Shown: piece after piece, positions 1 through 6,365 of the stretch | Layout: each line of letters starts with the position of its first letter | How positions within the stretch are numbered: the stretch's first letter is position 1 | NCBI GenBank assembly: GCA_046086225.1 | Contig: JBJSXF010000035.1 | Coordinates: 1 to 12,102 of the forward strand | Direction of reading: 5' to 3' | Length of the DNA stretch: 12,102 bases | Source of the DNA: JBJSXF01 sp046086225 | Lineage (GTDB): Bacteria; Actinomycetota; Acidimicrobiia; IMCC26256; PALSA-610 | Program-made: the position numbers and the translations under genes | Notes under the pieces: model-generated | Database searches by the model: none | The model's input: the letters and a program-made list of their open reading frames with translations, nothing else | What the model was told of the DNA's origin: nothing

Positions 1-524
1 AGGATGAGGCCGCCGCCGGCCGACTCGCCGAAGGCCACGATGCGATCGGGGTCGCCGCCGAAGCGGTCGATGTGGTCGCGCACCCAGACGAGGGCGGCGA
101 GGGCGTCGCGCACGCCGCAGTTGGCGACCCCGCCGATCTCCCGGCCGTCGAGGAACCCGAACGCGCCGAGGCGGTAGTTCGCGGTGACGACGACGACCGA
201 CTGCTCGGCCGCGAGGCGCGTGCCGTCGTACACCGGCTGGGCCGTTCCGCCGATCACGAACGAGCCGCCGTGGAACCACACGAGCACCGGGTGGGGTCCG
301 GGCGCGGCCGGTGACCACACGTTGAGGGTGAGGCACGACCGCTCGTCGGTCGCCTCGATCCGCATGCCGGGCACGACGCCGCCGAGCGCATGGCCGACGG
401 TCTGCGGCGCCGAGGGTCCGAACGCGCCACCGGCGGTCGCCTCGTCGGTGAAGGGCACCGGCTCGGGTGGTGCGAAGCGTTCGGCGGTGGCGTACCGGAT
501 GCCGAGGCGGGCGCGCACGCTCAT
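1..524 (-). CDS. Type B carboxylesterase, N-terminal part (continues past the window's left edge)
   Basis: A serine hydrolase of the carboxylesterase type B (para-nitrobenzyl esterase-like) family, likely hydrolysing carboxylic esters; the substrate cannot be told. The reverse-strand ATG at 524-522 opens a frame of 174 full codons with no stop, so the C-terminal part lies outside the window. Visible landmarks, in family order, are CLTLNVW (residues 64-70, matching the family's EDCLxLN region), the oxyanion-hole HGG (85-87) in WFHGGSF, the NYRLGAFGFL block (about 116-125), and the nucleophile elbow GESAGG with Ser168. The Glu and His of the triad would lie in the missing part. No signal peptide is seen (it begins MSVRARLGIRYA), so a cytoplasmic location is likely. 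It faces away from purA and has no evident link to purine metabolism. Family assignment is firm; specificity is unknown. Confidence 0.9.
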   Translation of the reverse strand, partial: MSVRARLGIRYATAERFAPPEPVPFTDEATAGGAFGPSAPQTVGHALGGVVPGMRIEATDERSCLTLNVWSPAAPGPHPVLVWFHGGSFVIGGTAQPVYDGTRLAAEQSVVVVTANYRLGAFGFLDGREIGGVANCGVRDALAALVWVRDHIDRFGGDPDRIVAFGESAGGGLI

Positions 525-533
525 CGGGGCCGG

Positions 534-539
534 AGCCTA
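534..539 (-). promoter_or_regulatory. Candidate -10 hexamer for the esterase
   Basis: On the minus strand this reads TAGGCT (TANNNT type), ending 9 nt before the esterase ATG. No Shine-Dalgarno sequence is visible in between. If used, transcription would begin within about 2-3 nt of the start codon, giving a nearly leaderless mRNA. No convincing -35 box is seen. This is an inference from position and motif only. Confidence 0.35.
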
Positions 540-555
540 GGGAGCGACCATCCGG

Positions 556-561
556 TAACCT
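556..561 (+). promoter_or_regulatory. Candidate -10 hexamer for purA
   Basis: TAACCT within GGTAACCTTT, in the 83 bp gap between the divergent esterase and purA starts. A start site about 7 nt downstream (near 568-569) would leave a leader of roughly 40 nt containing the purA ribosome binding site. The same heptamer GTAACCT recurs, on the other strand, upstream of cysC. No good -35 box is visible, which is common in GC-rich actinobacteria. Confidence 0.4.
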
Positions 562-596
562 TTCCCCCACGTGAACGCGATTCGCGAAGCGATGTC

Positions 597-603
597 GAGG
601 TGA
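597..603 (+). promoter_or_regulatory. Ribosome binding site of purA
   Basis: GAGGTGA ending 4 nt before the GTG at 608. It supports GTG 608 as the purA start, and the protein then begins directly with the conserved VIVGTQWGDEGKG block. Confidence 0.7.
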
Positions 604-607
604 CGCC

Positions 608-1900
608 GTGCCGGGCGCGGTGATCGTCGGCACCCAGTGGGGTGACGAGGGCAAGGGCTGGGTCACCGACTACCTCGCCAAGGAGTCGGCGATGTGCGTC
701 CGCTACCAGGGCGGGCACAACGCCGGACACACCCTCGTGGTCGAGGGCGAGGTGTTCAAGCTCCAACTCGTGCCGAGCGGCGTGCTCTACCCGTGGGTGA
801 CCCCGGTGATCGGCAACGGCGTCGTCGTCGACCCGGCCGTGCTCATCGACGAGCTCGCGATGCTCGGGGCCAAGGGGGTGGACACCCGGCGTCTGCGGCT
901 CTCCGGCAACGCGCACCTGATCATGCCGTACCACCAGGAGATCGACCGGGTCACCGAGCGGTTCCTGGGCAAGAACAAGCTCGGCACCACCAAACGGGGG
1001 ATCGGCCCGGCCTACGCCGACAAGGCCCTGCGGGTCGGCCTGCGGGTGCAGGACCTCCTCGACCCCAAGATCTTCCGCGAGAAGCTCGAGCTCGTGCTGC
1101 GCGAGAAGAACGGGCTGCTCGCCAAGGTCTACAACCGGCTCCCGATCGACGCGGGTGAGCTCGCCGATCGCTACCTGGCGATGGTGCCGCAGCTCGAGCC
1201 GCTCATCGACGACACCGTGCACCTCGTGCACGAGGCGCTCGACGCGGAGCAGTGGGTGCTCTTCGAGGGCGCGCAGGCGACGTTCCTCGACCTCGATCAC
1301 GGCACGTATCCGTTCGTCACCTCGAGCAACCCGGTCGCGGGCGGGGTGTGCACGGGGGCCGGGGTCGGGCCACGCGCCATCGACCGCATCGTGGGGCTCG
1401 TGAAGGCCTACACCACTCGGGTGGGCAGCGGACCGTTCCCGACCGAGTTGTTCGAGGGCGATCCCGTCGGCGACCTGCTCGTCGACCGCGGGGTCGAGTA
1501 CGGCACCAACACCAAGCGGCGTCGGCGCACCGGCTGGCTCGACCTCGTGATGTTGCGGCACGCGGTGCGCCTCAACACCTGCACCGAGCTCGCGCTCACC
1601 AAGCTCGACGTGCTCTCGCCGCTCACCGAGCTGAAGGTGTGCGTCGGCTACGAGACGCCCGACGGCACCCGCTACGACCACGTGCCGTACCACCAGTCGG
1701 TGGTGCACAAGGTGCGGCCGATCTACGAGACCCTGCCCGGCTGGGGCGACGAGATCGAGACGGCGGGTCGGCTCGAGGACCTCCCCGACGCGGCCCGGGC
1801 CTACGTGGCCTTCGTCGAGGAGTTCGTCGGCGTGCCGGTGACCATCGTCGGGGTGGGGCCGGCGCGCGAGCAGACCATCGTGCGACCGCGCGCCGTCTGA
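608..1900 (+). CDS. purA: Adenylosuccinate synthetase PurA
   Basis: Catalyses IMP + aspartate + GTP to adenylosuccinate, the first committed step from IMP to AMP, in the cytoplasm. The 430-residue length is typical. Seen: the QWGDEGKG signature with catalytic Asp13 and Lys16, GHT (40-42), the second signature GIGPAYADK (131-139) with R142, the R-rich substrate loop before TGW (about 303-310), and the guanine-binding TKLD (331-334). These positions fall in almost the same register as E. coli PurA. Odd: residue 18, lysine in the GDEGKGK loop of the family members I know, is Trp here (codon TGG). The start is GTG with a good ribosome binding site. It is the first gene of the plus-strand purine run, with purD 7 bp downstream. 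Confidence 0.97.
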   Translation: MPGAVIVGTQWGDEGKGWVTDYLAKESAMCVRYQGGHNAGHTLVVEGEVFKLQLVPSGVLYPWVTPVIGNGVVVDPAVLIDELAMLGAKGVDTRRLRLSGNAHLIMPYHQEIDRVTERFLGKNKLGTTKRGIGPAYADKALRVGLRVQDLLDPKIFREKLELVLREKNGLLAKVYNRLPIDAGELADRYLAMVPQLEPLIDDTVHLVHEALDAEQWVLFEGAQATFLDLDHGTYPFVTSSNPVAGGVCTGAGVGPRAIDRIVGLVKAYTTRVGSGPFPTELFEGDPVGDLLVDRGVEYGTNTKRRRRTGWLDLVMLRHAVRLNTCTELALTKLDVLSPLTELKVCVGYETPDGTRYDHVPYHQSVVHKVRPIYETLPGWGDEIETAGRLEDLPDAARAYVAFVEEFVGVPVTIVGVGPAREQTIVRPRAV

Positions 1901-1907
1901 CCGGGAC

Positions 1908-3188
1908 ATGACGACCGTCCTCGTCGTCGGCTCGGGCGGACGCGAGCACGCCCTCGCCTGGGGGCTGGCCCGCTCGCCGCTCGTCGACGAGGTGGTGTGC
2001 GCCCCCGGCAACCCGGGGATGGCGGCCGTGGGCCGATGCGAGCCGGTGGTGCCGACCGATCCCGAGGCCGTGGTCGCGCTGGCCGAACGGATCGACGCGG
2101 CGCTGGTGGTCATCGGGCCCGAGGATCCCCTCGTGGCCGGGGTCGCCGACGCGCTCGTCGCGGCCGGCCGTCCGGTCTTCGGCCCGAGCCGGACTGCGGC
2201 CCGACTCGAGGGCTCGAAGGCGTGGATGAAGGACGTGCTCGTCGCGGCCGGGGTGCCCACGGCGCGTCACGCCACCTTCGCGGCGGGCGACGAGCAGGCC
2301 GCCCTCGCCTTCCTCGAGACCCTGCCCGGTCTCTACGTGGTGAAGACCGATGGCCTGGCCGCGGGCAAGGGCGTGCGGGTCACCGAGTCGCTCACCGAGG
2401 CTCGCGACGCCGTGCGGGAGTACCTGTCGGGCGCCGCGTTCGGCGACGCCGGGCGCACCTGCGTGATCGAGGAGGGGATGACCGGCCCCGAGCTCTCGCT
2501 CTTCGCGCTCTGCGGGGGCACCGACGCCGCGCTCTTCTCGGTCGCCCAGGATCACAAGCGCGCGTTCGACGGCGACACCGGACCGAACACGGGGGGCATG
2601 GGCGCCTACTCGCCCGTGCCGTTCGCGGGCGACGACGTGGTCGCCGAGGTCATGGAGCGGGCGATCCGGCCCACCCTGGCCGAGCTCGCCCGTCGGGACG
2701 CCGAGTACCGCGGCGTGCTGTTCTGCGGGCTCATGCTCACCGAGGCCGGCCCCAAGGTGATCGAGTACAACATCCGCTTCGGCGACCCCGAGGGCCAGGT
2801 GCTCGTGCCCCGGTTGACCAGCGATCTCTACGTGCACCTCGCCGAGTGCGCGGCGGGCCGGGTCGAGACCCCGGTCACGACCGGCGCCGACGCGTGCGTC
2901 GGGGTGGTGATGGCGGCCGAGGGCTACCCGCCCGCTCCGCGCCACCGGGGCGACCCGATCACCGGCCTCGACGCCGCGGCTCGTCGGCCCGGCGTGGCGG
3001 TCTTCCACTCGGGCACCGCGACCGGTCCCGACGGCGAGATCACCGCATCCGGTGGCCGGGTGCTCACGGTCACCGCGACCGGGCCGACGGTGCGGGCCGC
3101 GCGCGACGCCGCGTACGCGGCCGCGGACGACATCTCGTGGCCGGGCGTCCACTACCGTCGTGACATCGCCGCCCAGGCGCTCCCGTGA
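1908..3188 (+). CDS. purD: Phosphoribosylamine-glycine ligase (GAR synthetase) PurD
   Basis: Second step of de novo purine synthesis: phosphoribosylamine + glycine + ATP to GAR. It is a monofunctional ATP-grasp enzyme of 426 residues, the normal length. Seen: N-terminal GSGGREHAL (8-16), GPEDPLVAG (70-78), the ATP-grasp lysine region KTDGLAAGKGV (146-156), DGDTGPNTGGMGAYSP (221-236, a hallmark of PurD), and the metal-binding EYNIRFGDPE (286-295). The residue after DPE is Gly (DPEGQ), where I more often recall Thr or Ala. The ATG start is 7 bp after the purA stop, with only a weak GGGA before it, so it is probably in one transcript with purA. There is no fusion to PurM or PurN, unlike eukaryotic versions. 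Confidence 0.97.
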   Translation: MTTVLVVGSGGREHALAWGLARSPLVDEVVCAPGNPGMAAVGRCEPVVPTDPEAVVALAERIDAALVVIGPEDPLVAGVADALVAAGRPVFGPSRTAARLEGSKAWMKDVLVAAGVPTARHATFAAGDEQAALAFLETLPGLYVVKTDGLAAGKGVRVTESLTEARDAVREYLSGAAFGDAGRTCVIEEGMTGPELSLFALCGGTDAALFSVAQDHKRAFDGDTGPNTGGMGAYSPVPFAGDDVVAEVMERAIRPTLAELARRDAEYRGVLFCGLMLTEAGPKVIEYNIRFGDPEGQVLVPRLTSDLYVHLAECAAGRVETPVTTGADACVGVVMAAEGYPPAPRHRGDPITGLDAAARRPGVAVFHSGTATGPDGEITASGGRVLTVTATGPTVRAARDAAYAAADDISWPGVHYRRDIAAQALP

Positions 3189-3201
3189 TGATCCCCACCT
3201 C

Positions 3202-4506
3202 GTGATTCCCCGCTACTCGCTCCCGGAGATCGCGGAGCTCTTCACCGACGAAGCGCGCTTCGGCGCCTGGCTCGAGGTCGAGATCCTGGCCGTCGAGGCG
3301 TGGTCCCGGCTCGGGGTGATCCCGGCGGCCGACGCCCGCACGGTGCGGGAGCGAGCCGGCTTCGACGTCGACGCGATCCTCGAGCGCGAGAAGGTCACCG
3401 AGCACGACGTCGCCGCGTTCGTCGATGTGGTGCAGGAGCGGGTCGGTATGCCCGCCGGTGCGTGGGTCCACTACGGCCTCACGTCGAGCGACGTCGTCGA
3501 TACGGCCCTCGCGCTGCAGATGACCCGGGCCCTCGACCGCATCATCCCGGCCGCGGCCGCGCTGGAAGCGGCGATCACCCGCCGGGCGCACGAGTTCCGA
3601 TCGACGCCGATGGTCGGGCGCACGCACGGCATCCACGCCGAGCCGACCACGTTCGGGGCCAAGCTCGCGCTCTGGGCCCTCCAGGTGCGCCGCGACCGCG
3701 TGCGGCTCGAGCGAGCCCGCGAGGCCATCGCGGTCGGCAAGCTCTCGGGTGCCGTCGGCACCTACTCCAACATCGACCCGCAGGTGGAGCGCGAGGTGTG
3801 CGAGGCCCTCGGGCTGCAGCCGGTGCCCGCGACCCAGGTGCTGGCGCGCGACCGCCACGCCGAGGTGCTCTACGCGTGCGCGTCGGTCGGGGCGTCGGTC
3901 GAGGCCTTCGCCACCGAGATCCGGCACCTCCAGCGCACCGAAGTGCGCGAGGTCGAGGAGCCGTTCCGGGAAGGGCAGCAGAAGGGCTCGAGCGCGATGC
4001 CCCACAAGCGCAACCCGGTGAAGGCCGAGCAGCTGAGCGGTCTCGCTCGGGTGCTGCGGGGCAACCTCGGTGCCGCGCTCGAAGACGTGGCGCTCTGGCA
4101 CGAGCGGGACATCTCGCACTCCTCGGTCGAGCGGGTGATCGTGCCCGACTCGCTGCTGCTCGCCTACTACCTGCTCGTGAAGTTCACGGCGATCGTCGAG
4201 GGCATGAAGGCCGACCCGGACCGGATGCTCCGCAACCTCGACGCCTCGTTCGGACTCGTGTTCAGCCAGCCCGTCCTCCTCGGTCTCGTGGAGGCGGGGA
4301 TGAGCCGCGACGATGCGTACCGGGTCGTGCAGCGCACTGCCATGGCCGCGTGGCGCGAGGCGCGGCCGTTCCGCGAGTTGCTCGCGGCCGACGCCGAGGT
4401 CGCGGCCGTGCTCGACACCGAGCGACTCGACCGCTGCTTCGATCTCGACCGAGCCCTCGCCAACGCCCAGCGGGTGTTCGCCGCCCTCGACGGCTCCGAG
4501 GCGTGA
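3202..4506 (+). CDS. purB: Adenylosuccinate lyase PurB
   Basis: Fumarate-releasing lyase acting twice: SAICAR to AICAR in the IMP pathway, and adenylosuccinate to AMP after PurA. With the GTG start at 3202 the protein is 434 residues and begins MIPRYSLPEIAELF, the normal N-terminus of the B. subtilis-like form. The frame is open upstream to 3052, but that stretch overlaps purD and has no family resemblance. Seen: TEHD with His68, HYGLTSSDV (90-98), THGIHAEP (141-148) with His142, and the fumarase/aspartase superfamily signature GSSAMPHKRNP (262-272) carrying the catalytic serine. The histidines lie within one residue of the B. subtilis catalytic positions. No Shine-Dalgarno is visible; the start is 13 bp after the purD stop. 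The purC start overlaps its stop. Confidence 0.95.
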   Translation: MIPRYSLPEIAELFTDEARFGAWLEVEILAVEAWSRLGVIPAADARTVRERAGFDVDAILEREKVTEHDVAAFVDVVQERVGMPAGAWVHYGLTSSDVVDTALALQMTRALDRIIPAAAALEAAITRRAHEFRSTPMVGRTHGIHAEPTTFGAKLALWALQVRRDRVRLERAREAIAVGKLSGAVGTYSNIDPQVEREVCEALGLQPVPATQVLARDRHAEVLYACASVGASVEAFATEIRHLQRTEVREVEEPFREGQQKGSSAMPHKRNPVKAEQLSGLARVLRGNLGAALEDVALWHERDISHSSVERVIVPDSLLLAYYLLVKFTAIVEGMKADPDRMLRNLDASFGLVFSQPVLLGLVEAGMSRDDAYRVVQRTAMAAWREARPFRELLAADAEVAAVLDTERLDRCFDLDRALANAQRVFAALDGSEA

Positions 4507-5390
4507 GCGCGACCTCGCTGCCGCACCTCGCCTCGGGCAAGGTGCGTGAGCTCTACGGGGTCGGCGACGACGCGTTGTTGCTGGTGGCCACCGACCGGGT
4601 GTCGGTGTTCGACGTCGTGCTCCCCGATCTCATCCCCGACAAGGGCCGGGTGCTCACGGCGCTCTCGCACTTCTGGTTCACCCACACCGCGGCGATCGCC
4701 CCGAACCACCTCATCTCGTGCGACCCGAGCGACTTCCCGCCCACGGCGGGCGACGTCGCGGGGCGGGCGACCCTGGCTCTTGTGGCCGAGCCGATCCGGC
4801 TGGAGTGCGTCGTGCGGGGCTACCTGTTCGGCGCGGCGTGGAGCGAATACGAGGCGACGGGCACGGTCGGCGGGCGGAGGCTCCCGGCCGGTCTGCGGCG
4901 GGCCGACCGGCTCCCGGAGCCGCTCTTCACCCCCACGACGAAGGCCGAGCTCGGCGACCACGACGAGCCGGTCACCGAGGCCGAGGCCGCCGCGCTGGTC
5001 GGGTCCGATACCTACGAGCAGGTGCGGGATGCCTCACTGCGGCTCTACGCCGAGGGGGCCCGGCACGCCGAGCACCGTGGCGTGATCCTGGCCGACACCA
5101 AGTTCGAGTTCGGCACGCGCGACGGCCTGATCCTCGTGATCGACGAGATGATGACGCCCGATTCGTCGCGGTACTGGCCGCTCGAGTCGTGGGCTCCGGG
5201 CACGTCGCCGCCCTCGTTCGACAAGCAGTTCGTCCGTGACCACATGGACGCCACGGGCTGGGATCACACTCCGCCCGCGCCGGCCATGCCCGCCGACGTG
5301 ATCGCCGCGACCCGGGCGAAGTACGTCGAGGCCTACGAGCTCATCACCGGTGAACCCTTCGCCGACTGGTTCGGCCCCGACGACGCCTGA
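4503..5390 (+). CDS. purC: SAICAR synthetase (phosphoribosylaminoimidazole-succinocarboxamide synthase) PurC
   Basis: Joins CAIR and aspartate with ATP to give SAICAR, the substrate of PurB encoded just upstream. 295 residues, the longer form common in actinobacteria (the E. coli enzyme is about 237). Seen: GKVRELY (12-18), PDKGRVLT (45-52), signature ECVVRGYLFG (101-110), TPTTKAELGDHDEP (143-156), second signature LADTKFEFG (196-204), DEMMTPDSSRYW (214-225) and KQFVRD (241-246). The start is GTG 4503, whose last bases form the purB TGA stop (GTGA overlap), so translation is likely coupled. The frame is open far upstream inside purB, but only the part from 4503 resembles PurC. A 43 bp gap follows before purS. 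Confidence 0.96.
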   Translation: MSATSLPHLASGKVRELYGVGDDALLLVATDRVSVFDVVLPDLIPDKGRVLTALSHFWFTHTAAIAPNHLISCDPSDFPPTAGDVAGRATLALVAEPIRLECVVRGYLFGAAWSEYEATGTVGGRRLPAGLRRADRLPEPLFTPTTKAELGDHDEPVTEAEAAALVGSDTYEQVRDASLRLYAEGARHAEHRGVILADTKFEFGTRDGLILVIDEMMTPDSSRYWPLESWAPGTSPPSFDKQFVRDHMDATGWDHTPPAPAMPADVIAATRAKYVEAYELITGEPFADWFGPDDA

Positions 5391-5420
5391 GCGGTCGGTC
5401 GGCGTCGCACACTCGACCGG

Positions 5421-5426
5421 TATCCT
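5421..5426 (+). promoter_or_regulatory. Candidate -10 hexamer for a leaderless purS transcript
   Basis: TATCCT, with exactly 7 nt (CGGCCGC) between it and the purS ATG. That places a predicted start site on the A of the start codon. No Shine-Dalgarno sequence precedes purS, which fits a leaderless message. It lies in the only gap over 15 bp within the purA-purL run. No clear -35 box. Confidence 0.45.
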
Positions 5427-5433
5427 CGGCCGC

Positions 5434-5682
5434 ATGCCGGTGTTCCACGCGCGGGTCGACGTCAGCCACCTCCCGGGGGTCGCCGATCCGGCGGGCGCCA
5501 CGGTCGAACGGGCCCTCCCGGCCCTCGGCTACGAGAACGTCACCGGCGTGCACATCGCCAAGACGATCCGGCTCGTGGTCGATGCGCCCGACGCCGCCGC
5601 GGCCCGGGCCCAGGTCGAGGAGATGTGCGAGCGCCTCCTCGCCAACCCGGTCATCGAGGCCTACGAGGTGACCATCTCGTGA
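5434..5682 (+). CDS. purS: FGAM synthase small subunit PurS
   Basis: Small subunit of the three-part phosphoribosylformylglycinamidine synthase, thought to bridge PurQ and PurL and help ammonia pass between them. With ATG 5434 it is 82 residues, the usual size. Seen: N-terminal beta strand MPVFHARVDVSHLPGVADPAG, the AL.ALGY.NVTGVHIAKTI core (about residues 28-47), and a C-terminal NPVIEAYEV strand typical of PurS. The frame is open upstream to 5350, but those residues overlap purC and are not PurS-like. No ribosome binding site is visible; a TATCCT hexamer 7 nt upstream suggests a leaderless start. Its stop overlaps the purQ start (GTGA). Confidence 0.93.
   Translation: MPVFHARVDVSHLPGVADPAGATVERALPALGYENVTGVHIAKTIRLVVDAPDAAAARAQVEEMCERLLANPVIEAYEVTIS
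5665..5671 (+). promoter_or_regulatory. Ribosome binding site of purQ
   Basis: GAGGTGA, 7 nt before GTG 5679, inside the last codons of purS. It is the same heptamer that precedes purA, and it supports 5679 rather than 5625 as the purQ start. Confidence 0.6.
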
Positions 5683-6365
5683 CCGCCCGCGTCGGCGTGG
5701 TGCAGTTCCCGGGCACCAACTGCGAGCTCGACATCGTGCACGTGGTGAGCGAGCTCGGGGGTGACGCCGAGATCCTCTGGCACGGCGACGAGCAGACGAA
5801 GGGCGTCGATGCCGTGGTCGTGCCCGGTGGCTTCGCCCACGGCGACTACCTGCGCACCGGGGCTATCGCCCGCTTCTCCCCGGTGATGACCGCAGTGGCC
5901 GAGTTCGCGGCGGCGGGCGGCCCGGTGGTCGGCATCTGCAACGGGTTCCAGGTGCTGTGCGAAGCCCATCTGTTGCCCGGTGCCCTCCAGCGCAATGCGG
6001 GCCTCAAGTTCGTGTGCGCGCCCACCGATCTGCGAGTCGAGACCACAGCGACGGTGCTCACGGGCCGGGCGCGCGTCGGTGATGTGCTGCGCATTCCGAT
6101 CAACCACTTCGAGGGCAACTACGTCTGCGACGAGCGCACCCTCGCCGAGCTCCGGGCCGACGACCGGATCGTCGTGCGCTACGTCGAGAATCCCAACGGC
6201 AGCCTCGACGACATCGCGGGCGTGTGCAACGCGGGCCGCAACGTCGTCGGTCTCATGCCCCACCCCGAGCGCGCGTCCGATCCGCTGCTCGGCTCCGATG
6301 ACGGCTTGGTGATGCTCGGGTCCCTCCTCGACGCGGCGACCGGCCGCACCCCGACCCCCGCGTGA
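5679..6365 (+). CDS. purQ: FGAM synthase glutaminase subunit PurQ
   Basis: Class I glutamine amidotransferase subunit that frees ammonia from glutamine for PurL, which turns FGAR into FGAM. From GTG 5679 the protein is 228 residues (normal 220-230) and starts TARVGVVQFPGTNCE, the standard PurQ opening. Seen: VVVPGGFAHGDYLRTGA (47-63), the nucleophile in VVGICNGFQVL with Cys87, INHFEGNY (141-148), and the catalytic His195 and Glu197 in MPHPER. The frame extends upstream to 5625, but that stretch overlaps purS without similarity. It overlaps purS and purL by 4 bp each (GTGA in both cases), as expected for subunits needed in fixed ratio. Confidence 0.96.
   Translation: MTARVGVVQFPGTNCELDIVHVVSELGGDAEILWHGDEQTKGVDAVVVPGGFAHGDYLRTGAIARFSPVMTAVAEFAAAGGPVVGICNGFQVLCEAHLLPGALQRNAGLKFVCAPTDLRVETTATVLTGRARVGDVLRIPINHFEGNYVCDERTLAELRADDRIVVRYVENPNGSLDDIAGVCNAGRNVVGLMPHPERASDPLLGSDDGLVMLGSLLDAATGRTPTPA

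Noticed and set aside
521..2260. Long minus-strand open frame opposite purA and part of purD
   Set aside because: Very GC-rich DNA with G/C third positions leaves antisense frames open. The translation is low-complexity, rich in Arg, Gly, His and Ala with no domain, while the plus strand encodes clear PurA and PurD.
3052..3201. N-terminal extensions of PurB, and likewise of PurC, PurS, PurQ, PurF and PurM, into the preceding gene
   Set aside because: The added residues are out-of-frame readings of the upstream gene and lack family similarity. Family N-termini fit the internal starts chosen.
5392..5419. CGGTCG/CGACCG stem as a purC terminator
   Set aside because: Only 6 bp with a 16 nt loop and no T tract; such pairs are expected by chance at this base composition.
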